Numbered from the stretch's first letter, positions 36,612 through 45,462 are shown. The stretch is DNA of 64,000 bases from Enorma sp964624825 (GCA_964624825.1 CAZUYD010000005.1:28060-92059), one strand, 5' to 3'. Program-made: numbers and translations. Notes: a model not told the origin generated them from the sequence alone.

Positions 36612-36628
36612 CCGAGTGTTTCACTCGG
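36612..36628. promoter_or_regulatory. short palindrome in the serC upstream region
   Basis: CCGAGTG-TTT-CACTCGG, a 7-bp perfect inverted repeat about 85 bases before serC, in the 300-base divergent region with the phosphoesterase gene. Operator or small hairpin; no factor can be named. Confidence 0.4.
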
Positions 36629-36711
36629 ATTAACTGACTCGCGCCCACCCCGTGCACAGGGGCATATGCTAGAGTATCCGAATCGCTTGTCGTCGTACCC
36701 AAGGAGTGCTC

Positions 36712-37806
36712 ATGGCGCGCGTGCATAACTTTTCTGCTGGCCCCGCCGCGCTTCCCGAGGCAGTGCTCGCCGAAACCGCTCGCGAGATGCTCGATTACCA
36801 CGGATGCGGCATGTCCGTGCTCGAGATGAGCCATCGCTCTGCCCAATTCGACGAGATCATCTCCGATGCCGAGGCCACGCTTCGACGGCTCATCGGCATT
36901 CCCAGCAGCTACCGCGTGCTCTTTCTTCAGGGCGGCGCCACGCTGCAGTTCGCCGGAATCCCCTTGAACCTCATGCGCGGCGGCCGCGCCGGATACGTCG
37001 TCTCGGGCAACTTCGCACGGCTTGCCTGGCGCGAGGCGCAAAAATACGGCGAGGCGGAGGTGCTTGCGTCAAGCGAAGACACGTCGTTCGACCGCATCCC
37101 CGACCTGGCTCCCGTACGCGCCCGGGCACGCGCGGGCGACCTTGACTATGTGTACATCTGCCAGAACAACACGATCTTTGGCACCATGTACCATGAGCTT
37201 CCCGACTGCGGCGACACACCGCTCGTCGCCGATGTGTCGAGCTGCTTCCTCTCGCTGCCGCTCGATATCGAGCGCTATGGAGCCATCTTTGCGGGCGCGC
37301 AGAAAAACGCGGGGCCTGCGGGCGTCACCATCGTGATCGTGCGCGAAGGCTTAATCGGCGAGAAGCCTGCGTGCTCGTGCTGCCCGTCCTATATGGCATA
37401 TCGTACGCAGTCTGATAAGGAATCGATGCTGAACACGCCTAACACCTTCGGCATCTACCTCTGCGGGAAGGTGTTTCGGTGGGTCGAGCAACAAGGTGGG
37501 CTCGAGGCCATGGAGGCGCAAAACCGCGAGAAGGCCGACCTGCTCTACAGCGCGATCGACCGCAGCCGCGTGTTTCGCCCCACTGCCCAGAAGTCATCGC
37601 GCTCGCTTGCAAACGTCACGTTCCGCTGCGCCACACCCGAGCTCGACGACGCGTTCATCGCCGGTGCCCGCCAGCAGGGCATCGAGGGCATCAAGGGGCA
37701 TCGCCTGGTTGGCGGCATGCGCGCAAGCATATACAACGCGGTGAGCCTGGATGCGGTCAAAGCCCTGGTATCATACATGGAGGCATTTGAGGCAGAGGTC
37801 GCATAG
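36712..37806 (+). CDS. serC: Phosphoserine aminotransferase
   Basis: PLP enzyme converting 3-phosphohydroxypyruvate and glutamate to phosphoserine. The 364-aa protein starts ARVHNFSAGPAALPEAVL, holds the PLP lysine in FAGAQKNAGPAGV (about 198), and HNTF-like segment LNTPNTFGIYLCGKVF and GHRLVGGMRASIYNAVS, all SerC-specific. ATG 36712 follows AAGGAG by 5-6 bases; a GTG overlapping that ribosome site is not the start. First gene of the serC-serA-DUF1015 unit. Confidence 0.96.
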   Translation: MARVHNFSAGPAALPEAVLAETAREMLDYHGCGMSVLEMSHRSAQFDEIISDAEATLRRLIGIPSSYRVLFLQGGATLQFAGIPLNLMRGGRAGYVVSGNFARLAWREAQKYGEAEVLASSEDTSFDRIPDLAPVRARARAGDLDYVYICQNNTIFGTMYHELPDCGDTPLVADVSSCFLSLPLDIERYGAIFAGAQKNAGPAGVTIVIVREGLIGEKPACSCCPSYMAYRTQSDKESMLNTPNTFGIYLCGKVFRWVEQQGGLEAMEAQNREKADLLYSAIDRSRVFRPTAQKSSRSLANVTFRCATPELDDAFIAGARQQGIEGIKGHRLVGGMRASIYNAVSLDAVKALVSYMEAFEAEVA

Positions 37807-37944
37807 CCGGGGCATCGAACCAACGTTGCAATACCGATCATCCATGCAGGCATGAGGCGCATGGGCCGCGCGGATTTGCGCAACGAGCCGAAGTTCGCGC
37901 GCGAAAGCAGGGCAGCGCCGCGCCCGTGCCGAAGGGGGTAAACA

Positions 37945-39108
37945 ATGCGCAAGATCAAGATCATCGACGACATCACGAGCAATGGCCACGTCACGTTCGG
38001 TGACGGCTACCAATTCACCGGCGACGCCGCCGAAGCCGACGCCATCCTCATGCGCTCGACCGACTTGCACGGCTATGAGCTACCCGAAAGCATCCGCGCC
38101 ATCGCTCGCTGCGGTGCCGGCGTGAACAACATCCCCATCGACGAATACGCCAAGCACGGCGTGGTGGTGTTTAACTCGCCGGGCGCAAACGCCAACGCGG
38201 TGAAGGAGATCGTCCTCGCCATGATGGTGCTCTCGAGCCGCGGCGTGGTGCAGTCGATGGAATGGGTGCGGCAGAACGCCGACGACCCCGACATTCTGAC
38301 CCATGCCGAAAAAGCGAAGAAGGCGTTCGTGGGCCATGAACTCAACGGCAAGCGCGTCGGCGTCATCGGGCTGGGAAACGTGGGATCAAAGGTCGCCAAC
38401 GCATGCGTGCATCTGGGCATGAACGTCTATGGATATGACCCCTTCATCTCCGTTGAGCACGCGTGGGAGCTCTCGCGCGACGTCCAGCGCGTCGGCACGC
38501 TCGAGGACCTGTGCCGGGGATGCGACTACCTTACGCTGCATGTCCCCTCGAAGGCGGATACGGTGCGCATGGTCGGCGCAGAACAGCTCGCGCTGCTTGC
38601 CCCGGGCGCGGTCCTCATCAACTTCGCGCGCGAGACCATCGTCGATGAAGACGCCGTGAACACCGCGTTGCACGAGGGCAGGCTTTCGTGGTTCTCGACC
38701 GACTTCGCCACACCTAAGACGGTGCTCATGCCCAACACGTTCATCACCACACACTCCGGCGCCGGCACCACCGAGGCGGAGGCGAACTGCGCCGACATGG
38801 CCATCTCCGAGCTCAAAGATTACCTGGAGAACGGCAACATCGCCCACTCGGTGAACTATCCCAGCTGCTCGATGGGCAAAGCGCGCGCAGCGAGCCGCAT
38901 CGCCTGCCTGCATGCGAACGTGCCGAACATGATCGGTCAGATCACCGCGATCCTCGCGCGGGACAACGCGAACGTGCAGCGCATGGTCAACGAAAGCGCG
39001 GGCGAGAATGCCTACACCATGTTCGATACCGACGAGCATCTGGAGAGCTCGACCATAGAAGCGCTGAAACGAATTTCCTCCATGTACCGCGTTCGAGTCA
39101 TCAAGTAG
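37945..39108 (+). CDS. serA: D-3-phosphoglycerate dehydrogenase
   Basis: Oxidises 3-phosphoglycerate to phosphohydroxypyruvate with NAD, the first step of serine synthesis. The 387-aa protein has the substrate segment RCGAGVNNIPIDE, the Rossmann motif VIGLGNVGSKVAN, catalytic His near TTHSGAGTTEAEANCA and a C-terminal ACT domain (about 315-387, IACLHANVPNMIGQITAIL) that in the family senses serine. It lacks the extra ASB domain of long SerA. ATG 37945 follows GGGGG by about 6 bases. 138 bases after serC. Confidence 0.95.
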   Translation: MRKIKIIDDITSNGHVTFGDGYQFTGDAAEADAILMRSTDLHGYELPESIRAIARCGAGVNNIPIDEYAKHGVVVFNSPGANANAVKEIVLAMMVLSSRGVVQSMEWVRQNADDPDILTHAEKAKKAFVGHELNGKRVGVIGLGNVGSKVANACVHLGMNVYGYDPFISVEHAWELSRDVQRVGTLEDLCRGCDYLTLHVPSKADTVRMVGAEQLALLAPGAVLINFARETIVDEDAVNTALHEGRLSWFSTDFATPKTVLMPNTFITTHSGAGTTEAEANCADMAISELKDYLENGNIAHSVNYPSCSMGKARAASRIACLHANVPNMIGQITAILARDNANVQRMVNESAGENAYTMFDTDEHLESSTIEALKRISSMYRVRVIK

Positions 39109-39248
39109 GCGCGGCGCGCGGTCTGCCGCGCGGCGCGCGGCGGCGAGCAGCACGGTGATGCGGCAGTCTGCGCGACAACGCGGCATAATAGGGAAGCAAA
39201 CAAATAGAAGCTATGCGGGCACCCCCCCGCCGATAGTCAGGAGCCCTC

Positions 39249-40499
39249 ATGAACGTGTTGCCATTCGCCTGCACCCGGCCGGCGCAAGCAGTAGCCGGAG
39301 AGGTTGCCGCCCTGCCCTACGACGTGTTCGACCGCGCCGAGGCTGCTGCGTACGTCGCGAAGCACCCCAAGTCGTTTCTCGCCATCGACAGACCCGAGAC
39401 GCAGTTCCCGCCTGAGCAGGATATGTACGCGCCCGAGGTGTATGCGCGCGCGACCGAGCTGTTGCAGGAGCGCATCGCCGACGGCACGTACCTCTACGAC
39501 CGAGACCTTTGCTACTACCTCTACGAACTCGAGAGCGGCGGCCATAAGCAGACGGGCATCGTCGCCGCCTGCTCGATAGACGACTTCGAGCGCAATGTCA
39601 TCAAGCGCCATGAGCTCACGCGCGCCGATAAGGAGCGTGACCGCATCGAGCACATACGGGCGCTGGGCTACCAGACCGGCCCCATCTTCCTCGCGTATCG
39701 CGACGACGCCGTGCTTTCCACGATCGTCGATGCCGCTAGGACCGCGACGCCGCTCTACCAATTCCAAGACGAAGACGGCGTGCGGCAGACGGTCTGGCGC
39801 ATCCACCGAACGGAATCGGTCGAGGCGATCCGTGCGATGCTCGGCCGCATGCCCTGCGCGTACATTGCGGATGGGCACCATCGCGCGGCATCGGCGGTGA
39901 AGGTCGCGCGCGCCATGCGCGAAGAGGCGCAGCGGGCTGGCACCTACACGGGCAACGAGCCGTTCAACTACGTCCTTTCGGTGCTCTTCCCGGCAAGCCA
40001 GCTCACCATCTTGCCCTATAACCGCGTCGTGCTCGACCGGGGCGGGCTTAGCGCCGATGAACTCATCGGGCGCATCGAGGATATGGGATTCACGGCACAT
40101 CGTGCCGACGCTCCCGTTGACCCTGAGCATCCGGGCACCTTTGGCATGTACTGCGCTGGCTCGTGGTTCTCGCTGACGATACGCGCGGAGCTTATGCAGG
40201 CGAGGATGGCCGACCCTGTTGCCGCCCTCGACGCCTCAACCCTGCAGGACTGCATTCTCTCCCCCATCCTCGACATCACCGACCCGCGACACGATCCGCG
40301 CATTGCGTTCGTGGGAGGCATTCGAGGAACGGATGAGCTCGAGCAGCGCGCCGGCGATGCGGGGCTTGCGTTCACACTCCATGCGACAACCATCGACCAG
40401 CTCATGACGGTAGCCGACGCCGACCTGCTGATGCCGCCCAAATCGACCTGGTTCGAGCCAAAGCTTAGAAGCGGTATCTTCCTGCACCGCATCGCATAA
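39249..40499 (+). CDS. DUF1015 family protein, candidate serine/phosphoserine enzyme
   Basis: A 416-aa protein. The start region VLPFACTRPAQAVAGEVAALPYDVF is the DUF1015 signature, as are FLAIDRPETQFP and the motif YIADGHHRAASAVKVARAM near residue 205. The DGHHR motif resembles the ATP-site motif of ParB/Srx-fold free serine kinases (SbnI, archaeal SerK). It is the third gene after serC and serA, a common arrangement, and no serB phosphatase is present in the window. A role linking phosphoserine and serine is therefore plausible but unproven. ATG 39249 follows AGGAG by about 6 bases. Confidence 0.85.
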   Translation: MNVLPFACTRPAQAVAGEVAALPYDVFDRAEAAAYVAKHPKSFLAIDRPETQFPPEQDMYAPEVYARATELLQERIADGTYLYDRDLCYYLYELESGGHKQTGIVAACSIDDFERNVIKRHELTRADKERDRIEHIRALGYQTGPIFLAYRDDAVLSTIVDAARTATPLYQFQDEDGVRQTVWRIHRTESVEAIRAMLGRMPCAYIADGHHRAASAVKVARAMREEAQRAGTYTGNEPFNYVLSVLFPASQLTILPYNRVVLDRGGLSADELIGRIEDMGFTAHRADAPVDPEHPGTFGMYCAGSWFSLTIRAELMQARMADPVAALDASTLQDCILSPILDITDPRHDPRIAFVGGIRGTDELEQRAGDAGLAFTLHATTIDQLMTVADADLLMPPKSTWFEPKLRSGIFLHRIA

Positions 40500-40535
40500 A
40501 TAGCGATGCTCCGGATGGTGGTCCAACACCAGGCG

Positions 40536-41657
40536 CTAGATCACCATCGCAACGAAGCCGCAGATAATCGCGATGACGTAGAGCATGCAAAGGATGACGA
40601 TGTTCTCGCGGGCGCTTCGGTTGGTGCGAAACAGCACCAAAAAGCCCGCGCCGGCACCTGCGAGCGTCCCGGCGAACATCGCGCCCAGCGAGAGCATCCC
40701 TTCCAGATAGAGCTGCGTGACCACCACGCTCGCCGCGCAATTGGGAATGAGCCCCACGAGCGCCGCGGCAAAGATGGCAAGCACCTCGTTGCTGCGAAGA
40801 AACGCCTCGAGCGCCGGCTCGCCCACGGTCTCGAGCAGCGCCACAAGCACCAGCGTTATGAGGTAGATGAACACAGACACCTGAACCGTGTGGACGAACG
40901 CGCTTTTCACAATCGGCAACACCGTCGTGGCGGTGACACCATGCGCATGGGTGTGGTCGTGGCCGTGAGCGTGATCATTGGGGTCGAGTGCGGCTTTCGA
41001 GGCGGCGTCGCGCTGAGAGCCGTGAGCGAAATCGTGTCCACGGCGAACCAGCATGGCGTCATCGCACCCGCAATGGTCGCGCGCGCACAGGCGATGGATA
41101 TGGTCAAGGCCCTCGCCCGCCTCGGCAAGCTCGTCAATCAAGTCGGGCTCATCTTCAAGCGAAGACCCAGCAGCCCCCGTCGGCGCGGCGCCACCTGCAC
41201 TCGCCGTGCCGAGCACGCGCCTTTGCAGCATCGTGCGCACGCGCGCATTGCGACGAAGCATCGCAAGCAGGGCATCAATGCCCAAGCCCGCCACCGCAGC
41301 GATTGCCGCCTTGAGACCAAGCACCTGCACGAGAAAGCCCGCATCGACGCGCTCGGCAACCAGCAGCGGAAGCATCTCATCCGAAGTCGAGAGGAACACG
41401 GCCACGAGCGTGCCCAGTGTCACCACCCGTCCTGCATAGAGCGTGGCCGCCATGGCCGAAAACCCGCACTGAGGCACCACCCCCAGCAGCGCGCCCACCA
41501 CCGGGCCCGCCGCGCCCGCGCGCTTCACCGCCGCATTGACCCGCTCCCCCGCCATGTGCTCAAGTACCTCGAGCACCAAATACGTGAGAAACAAAAACGG
41601 AACGAGAGGCAGTGCGTCTTCAAACGCGTGCTCCATGACATGTGCACTGAAATCCAC
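40536..41657 (-). CDS. Putative 10-TM metal permease (ArsP_2/DUF2899, putative manganese transporter)
   Basis: A 373-aa membrane protein in two similar halves: helices 1-5 (about 15-135, with GALLGVVPQCGFSAMAATLYAG) and helices 6-10 (about 245-373, with GLIPNCAASVVVTQLYLEG). The repeated G-x-I/V-P-x-C motif is typical of the COG0701-like permease fold. Between the halves lies a cytoplasmic or external loop rich in Cys and His (CARDHCGCDD, then DPNDHAHGHDHTHAHG) likely to bind metal. GTG 41657 is the start. Database names for the family vary (heavy-metal exporter, putative manganese transporter), so the ion is unknown. Confidence 0.82.
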   Translation of the reverse strand: MDFSAHVMEHAFEDALPLVPFLFLTYLVLEVLEHMAGERVNAAVKRAGAAGPVVGALLGVVPQCGFSAMAATLYAGRVVTLGTLVAVFLSTSDEMLPLLVAERVDAGFLVQVLGLKAAIAAVAGLGIDALLAMLRRNARVRTMLQRRVLGTASAGGAAPTGAAGSSLEDEPDLIDELAEAGEGLDHIHRLCARDHCGCDDAMLVRRGHDFAHGSQRDAASKAALDPNDHAHGHDHTHAHGVTATTVLPIVKSAFVHTVQVSVFIYLITLVLVALLETVGEPALEAFLRSNEVLAIFAAALVGLIPNCAASVVVTQLYLEGMLSLGAMFAGTLAGAGAGFLVLFRTNRSARENIVILCMLYVIAIICGFVAMVI

Positions 41658-41728
41658 GTGAACTCGACCCTCAAAAACGGATAGTCTCGATACGGATTAT
41701 GGTTGTGAAAGGTTTCTACCCTTCCTCG

Positions 41729-41747
41729 ATCATGGCGTATCCATGAT
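41729..41747. promoter_or_regulatory. palindrome in the divergent region of the metal permease and exonuclease
   Basis: ATCATGG-CGTAT-CCATGAT, a perfect 7-bp inverted repeat with 5-base centre, about 70 bases upstream of the permease start. Could be an operator for a metal-responsive factor. Confidence 0.4.
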
Positions 41748-41841
41748 ACGAATGCGGTATTGTAGCCAATCAAGTTGCACATATCAAACAATCTGCGCAC
41801 CCGCACGCGCGTGCGCTGCAGCGCCACAAAGGGGGACAATC

Positions 41842-42813
41842 GTGAAGGTGCAGGACGCACTCGAATACGCAAACTCGTTCTATATGCCCGAGCTGATCTT
41901 TGGAAGCGGGTACGAGGTTATGGAGTCTGAGCGCATTACGAGCGAAGACGCCATAAAGACCTTGGCGACCGAATGGGAAGCCGCCGAGAATCCGAGCTTT
42001 GGGTTCGATCTCGTGCGCGAGCTCGCAGACCGCAACCGACCGCTTTGCGACGCAATCGGTGCGGCGCGTCTGCGCAACCTCTCAAGCACCATGCTGTCCC
42101 GCAGCCTGTCCGATGACGATACCTGCGCCGGCATCGCGAAGATGCAAGGGCGCACCGCCGCATCCGTGGCGCGCGAGGTGCGCGGAGACCGCGACGCGTT
42201 CGCCGTGGCGTACGTGCGCAAGCCCATCAAGGGCACGGTGCTCGGCATCGATATCGAAACCACCGGCACCGCTCCCGAGCGTGGATACATCATCAATGTG
42301 GGGTGGGAGCTCATGAGCCTCACCTCCGATGCCGAGCCGTATGACGGCGAGTCGCATTTCTTCGGCATTCCCGCCGACCCATATGCCACCGATGGGGTGC
42401 CGCTCGAGAATATCCACCATATTTCCTGGTCGGATATTGAAGGCAAGACGCCCTTCCGCGAGGACAAGTCGGTTCAGAAGACGCTGCTCAAGCTCATGAA
42501 GCGCCATCCCATCATGGCGCACAACGCCGCGTTCGAGGACTCCTGGTTCAAGCTGCACCTCGATGGATATGTCGAGGCACGCCGCGCAGGCAAGATCGTC
42601 GTCATCGACTCGCGCGATATCTGCCGTCGCCTTGATGGCGAGGTCGCTTCACTGCCGCGCGAATCATCGCCGGCAAGCCTTGAGAACTGGGCCCGTCGGC
42701 GCGGCACGCTCGCCGCAAGCGAGGATGAGCGCCACCTTGGCCTCGACGATACCGACCTTATGCTCCGCACCGTCCAGGCCGAGCTCAACCGGAAGGGGAT
42801 GTTCGCGCAATAG
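41842..42813 (+). CDS. DEDDh 3'-5' exonuclease (DnaQ-like)
   Basis: A 323-aa protein with a unique N-terminal part (1-125) and a DnaQ-like exonuclease domain: ExoI motif VLGIDIETTG (Asp and Glu), ExoII in IMAHNAAFEDSWF, ExoIII in DERHLGLDDTDLM (His and Asp five apart). These are all catalytic residues of a DEDDh nuclease. The N-terminal region is not recognised. GTG 41842 follows GGGGGA by 5 bases. The next gene follows after about 105 bases. A role in DNA or RNA trimming is likely but not specified. Confidence 0.87.
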   Translation: MKVQDALEYANSFYMPELIFGSGYEVMESERITSEDAIKTLATEWEAAENPSFGFDLVRELADRNRPLCDAIGAARLRNLSSTMLSRSLSDDDTCAGIAKMQGRTAASVAREVRGDRDAFAVAYVRKPIKGTVLGIDIETTGTAPERGYIINVGWELMSLTSDAEPYDGESHFFGIPADPYATDGVPLENIHHISWSDIEGKTPFREDKSVQKTLLKLMKRHPIMAHNAAFEDSWFKLHLDGYVEARRAGKIVVIDSRDICRRLDGEVASLPRESSPASLENWARRRGTLAASEDERHLGLDDTDLMLRTVQAELNRKGMFAQ

Positions 42814-42917
42814 GGCTCACGGCGGGAGGCGGCACCCGGCTCTTCCGTACGCATCGCTCCCTCGGCCGTCAACGTGCTATTCTAAAGCCCGGCAACCATA
42901 CGGAGGAGCGTTGATAT

Positions 42918-43652
42918 ATGGAAGGGCACACCGCGCAGGCCGCTGCGCCCGTATTCGAGTTCACCGCGCACATTCGCTACAGCGAGACCGACCACGCCGG
43001 CAAGCTCACGCTACCGGCGCTCATCAACTACTTCCAAGACTGCAGCACGTTTCAGTCTGAAGCGGTGGGCGCGGGCATGGCATGGCTCAAGGCTCAGCAG
43101 AAAGGATGGGTGCTCACCCACTGGCAGATCGTCGTCGACCGCTATCCCGCGCTCGCCGAAGTCGTGACCATAGGCACCTTTGCAAGCGCGTTCAAAGGGG
43201 TCGGCGCGACGCGGTTCTTCTACCTGCGCGATGCGGACGGCGCGCTCATCGCGCGGGCGCGCTCGGTATGGGCATTCATGGACTTCGCGAAAGGCCGCCC
43301 CGTCCGCCCCGAGGCGGAGCAGATCGCTCCATATGGCATGCACGAAGCACTCGATATGCCTGCCGAGGAACGGCACGTCAGGGTTCCTGATGTCTGCGAC
43401 CCCTGCGCACCCATCGTGGTGCGTCGCGACCAGATTGACACCAACGAGCACGTCAACAACTGCCAGTACGTCCAGATGGCGCTTGAGCAGCTCGAATGTG
43501 AAACCGCGCCCACGCAGACCCGCGTCGACTACAAGCACGCCGCCGTTCTTGGCGACACCATCTACCCGGCGCTGGCGCGCGAGGACAGCCGAGTGGTCGT
43601 CTCGCTCAACACCGACGACGGCCGACCCTATGCGGTCATCGAGTTCAGCTAG
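42918..43652 (+). CDS. Acyl-ACP thioesterase
   Basis: A 244-aa double-hotdog protein of the bacterial FatA/FatB-like family that releases fatty acids from acyl carrier protein. First hotdog: FEFTAHIRYSETDHAGKLTLPALINYFQD; catalytic second hotdog: DTNEHVNNCQYVQMALEQL, with the NxHxxN arrangement seen in plant FatA. ATG 42918 lies about 9 bases after GGAGGAG. Its TAG overlaps the ribosome site of the next gene, so the two are translationally linked. Such enzymes in anaerobes produce free fatty acids for membrane adaptation; DegV at the window start binds similar ligands. Confidence 0.9.
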   Translation: MEGHTAQAAAPVFEFTAHIRYSETDHAGKLTLPALINYFQDCSTFQSEAVGAGMAWLKAQQKGWVLTHWQIVVDRYPALAEVVTIGTFASAFKGVGATRFFYLRDADGALIARARSVWAFMDFAKGRPVRPEAEQIAPYGMHEALDMPAEERHVRVPDVCDPCAPIVVRRDQIDTNEHVNNCQYVQMALEQLECETAPTQTRVDYKHAAVLGDTIYPALAREDSRVVVSLNTDDGRPYAVIEFS

Positions 43653-43662
43653 GAGGCGCTGC

Positions 43663-44157
43663 ATGATCGAAACCCTCATTCTTGTTCGCCACGGTATCGC
43701 CGAGCCGGCAGGGGGCGCCGTGCCCGATGCGCTGCGCTCCCTCACCGATAGCGGCCGCGCCGCACTTGCCGCCGACGCTGGATTCGCGCGCACCTTTGCG
43801 CTGCTTTCCCGCGAGGAGCGCCGAAACGCGACGGTGTGGGCGAGCACCGCGCTGCGCGCCCAGCAAACCGCCCAGACCATCGTGGATGTGATCGGCGAGC
43901 GACCGATCATCGAGAAGGGCTACCTCTTCGACCAAGACGAGGCAGCGTTCATCGACGACCTCGGCCGCGCGGATGCGTCGTGCCTCATCGCGGTGGGTCA
44001 TATTCCCTGCATGAATCGCATGGTAGAGTACCTGGCCGGCAAGAACCTGGCATTCACCCCGGGTGCCGCCGCGTGCCTGCACTTGAATGATACGCTTGAC
44101 CCTTACAGAGCCAGCTTGGCGTGGTTTGTTGAGGGACCAACCGGGCAGCAGGCATAG
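43663..44157 (+). CDS. SixA-like histidine phosphatase
   Basis: A 164-aa phosphoglycerate-mutase-fold phosphatase: the phosphohistidine motif is in LILVRHGIAEP (RHG, His about 10), second Arg in ASTALRAQQTAQTI, and second His in LIAVGHIPCMNRMVEYL. The short size and motifs match SixA, which acts on phosphohistidine proteins such as PTS components, or small phosphatases of unknown target. AGGAGG lies 7 bases before ATG 43663 and overlaps the previous stop codon. Confidence 0.88.
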   Translation: MIETLILVRHGIAEPAGGAVPDALRSLTDSGRAALAADAGFARTFALLSREERRNATVWASTALRAQQTAQTIVDVIGERPIIEKGYLFDQDEAAFIDDLGRADASCLIAVGHIPCMNRMVEYLAGKNLAFTPGAAACLHLNDTLDPYRASLAWFVEGPTGQQA

Positions 44158-44580
44158 CCGCCCCGCACGGCAGAAGCACGCGCGCAGCGCTCGCCGAGCA
44201 TTGCCTGCGATACGGGAAACGCGGCTGCACCGCCCGTATCCGTCAGGCGCCAATCGCTTGGAAGAACGCTTGGGCTACCCGTGTCACATCGCGCCATCCG
44301 CATCTACATGCGCCCGACTGCGATAAGCGATGCGGCCATACCATCCACACCGCCCGCATTCGCCCGCGCTCTCCCGAACCAACCAGATGACAAGCCAGAT
44401 GCTGATCGCGCAGAGGCATCGGTTCCGCGCAACCATACCTGAGCGCACGCCAAACAGATGCTGCTCCCCATTTGGGCGAGAACCCCGTGCATCGCAGCGG
44501 AGCCCCTCCCCTTGTACGTGCGCAATCAAATCCTCTCCGGTTCGCCGCTGGTTGATTTTGCCGCTCATCTCAAATTAGTC
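44158..44580. other. gene-free region before the zinc efflux operon
   Basis: About 420 bases with frames on the minus strand that show no family or ribosome-site support. No hairpin with T tail or RNA family recognised. Confidence 0.4.
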
Positions 44581-44581
44581 T

Positions 44582-44605
44582 ATATTCATATTGACATATG
44601 AATAT
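44582..44605. promoter_or_regulatory. ArsR/SmtB-type operator
   Basis: ATATTCATAT and ATATGAATAT are perfect 10-bp arms around TGAC. The AT-rich 10-4-10 palindrome resembles SmtB/CzrA-family operators. It overlaps the -35 box of the operon promoter. Confidence 0.82.
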
Positions 44606-44618
44606 ACGCTCATATAAT
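44591..44618 (+). promoter_or_regulatory. promoter of the arsR-HMA-ATPase operon
   Basis: Consensus TTGACA (44591-44596) and TATAAT (44613-44618) with 16-base spacing. Its -35 lies inside the palindromic operator, so a bound repressor would exclude RNA polymerase. Confidence 0.85.
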
Positions 44619-44660
44619 CAAAGATGAATAGCTTCTGCAAGCGCCAGAGAGGGGGATACG

Positions 44661-45032
44661 ATGGACGAGGCACCTCGAAAATCCGAAAAGCCACAGCACG
44701 ACGAGCACATGACGCCAGGAATCGTCGCAGCGAGCGCGCCAGAAGAGATGCCCGACGAGGAGCTGCTGTACGAACTTGCCGACCTCTTCAAAATCTTCAG
44801 CGATACCACGCGCATCAAGATTCTCTACGCGCTCATGGGACGCGAGCTGTGCGTCGCCGATATCGCCGAGGCGGTCGAGACCTCGCAAAGCGCGGTGTCG
44901 CACCAGCTGCGTATCTTGAAGCAATCGCGCCTGGTGAAGTTCAGGCGCGACGGGCGAAACATCAACTACTCGCTCGCCGACGACCATGTGTACACCATGC
45001 TCAACCAGGGCATGAGCCACATCTGTGAGTAA
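44661..45032 (+). CDS. ArsR/SmtB-family zinc-responsive repressor
   Basis: A 123-aa winged-helix repressor: core LADLFKIFSDTTRIKILYAL, recognition helix SQSAVSHQLRILKQSRLV. The C-terminal helix ends DDHVYTMLNQGMSHICE, which matches the alpha-5 zinc site pattern D-x-H-x10-H-x2-E of SmtB/CzrA exactly. The alpha-3 region ELCVADIAE has a single Cys, so the thiol-rich Cd/Pb site is incomplete. This predicts zinc (or cobalt) sensing and self-repression through the palindrome upstream. ATG 44661 follows GAGGGGG. First gene of the efflux operon. Confidence 0.92.
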   Translation: MDEAPRKSEKPQHDEHMTPGIVAASAPEEMPDEELLYELADLFKIFSDTTRIKILYALMGRELCVADIAEAVETSQSAVSHQLRILKQSRLVKFRRDGRNINYSLADDHVYTMLNQGMSHICE

Positions 45033-45134
45033 CCGCGACGCACCATGTGCCCGCGTCGCCCCGTGCGGGGTCGCTGAAGCAGCCCCGCAATCGCAACCGC
45101 AGGCACGACGCCTGCCGAACCGATAGGAGCCATC

Positions 45135-45353
45135 ATGCGTAAATCATTCAAACTCGACGAGATCGACTGCGCCAACTGCGCACAAAAGCTTGAAGACGCG
45201 ATCTGCAAGCTCGAAGGCGTGGAGAAGGCAAGCGTCAACTTCTTGACTCAGAAGCTCACGCTGACCGCAGCCGACGACGTTTTCAGCGATGTGCTCGACC
45301 GCGTCGTCAAGCTGACAGCCGATATCGAGCCCGAGTGCGAGATCCTGCGCTAG
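45135..45353 (+). CDS. Free-standing heavy-metal-associated (HMA) domain protein
   Basis: A 72-aa ferredoxin-fold metallochaperone with the metal motif DEIDCANCAQKLEDAI (CxxC, about residues 12-15). It lies between the zinc repressor and a P1B ATPase that lacks its own N-terminal HMA domain, so it probably delivers or senses the ion for that pump. The Asp before the CxxC (DCANC) is typical of zinc/cadmium rather than copper HMA domains. ATG 45135 follows TAGGAG. Confidence 0.9.
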   Translation: MRKSFKLDEIDCANCAQKLEDAICKLEGVEKASVNFLTQKLTLTAADDVFSDVLDRVVKLTADIEPECEILR

Positions 45354-45432
45354 GCACGCAAGCACACAGAAAGCAACCCCGCGCTACAGGGACGCGCCTT
45401 GTGCGCCGAGCGCATCTACCCGTCACGCAAAA

Positions 45433-45462
45433 GCCCTTCTGCAGCGCGCGCTGTGGAAGGGC
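45433..45462 (+). terminator. hairpin between the HMA gene and the P-type ATPase gene
   Basis: GCCCTTC / GAAGGGC arms enclose a nested AGCGC/GCGCT stem. It may lower ATPase expression relative to the chaperone or protect the upstream mRNA end. No T tail follows. Confidence 0.45.

Noticed and set aside
41680..41760. Possible purine or manganese riboswitch (GGTTTCTACC upstream of the exonuclease and permease genes)
   Set aside because: Only the short GTTTCTACC string fits; the P1 and P2 helices of the purine riboswitch cannot be formed and no yybP-ykoY features are present.
44284..44568. 94-codon minus-strand frame before the zinc operon
   Set aside because: Irregular composition, no ribosome site, no recognisable domain.
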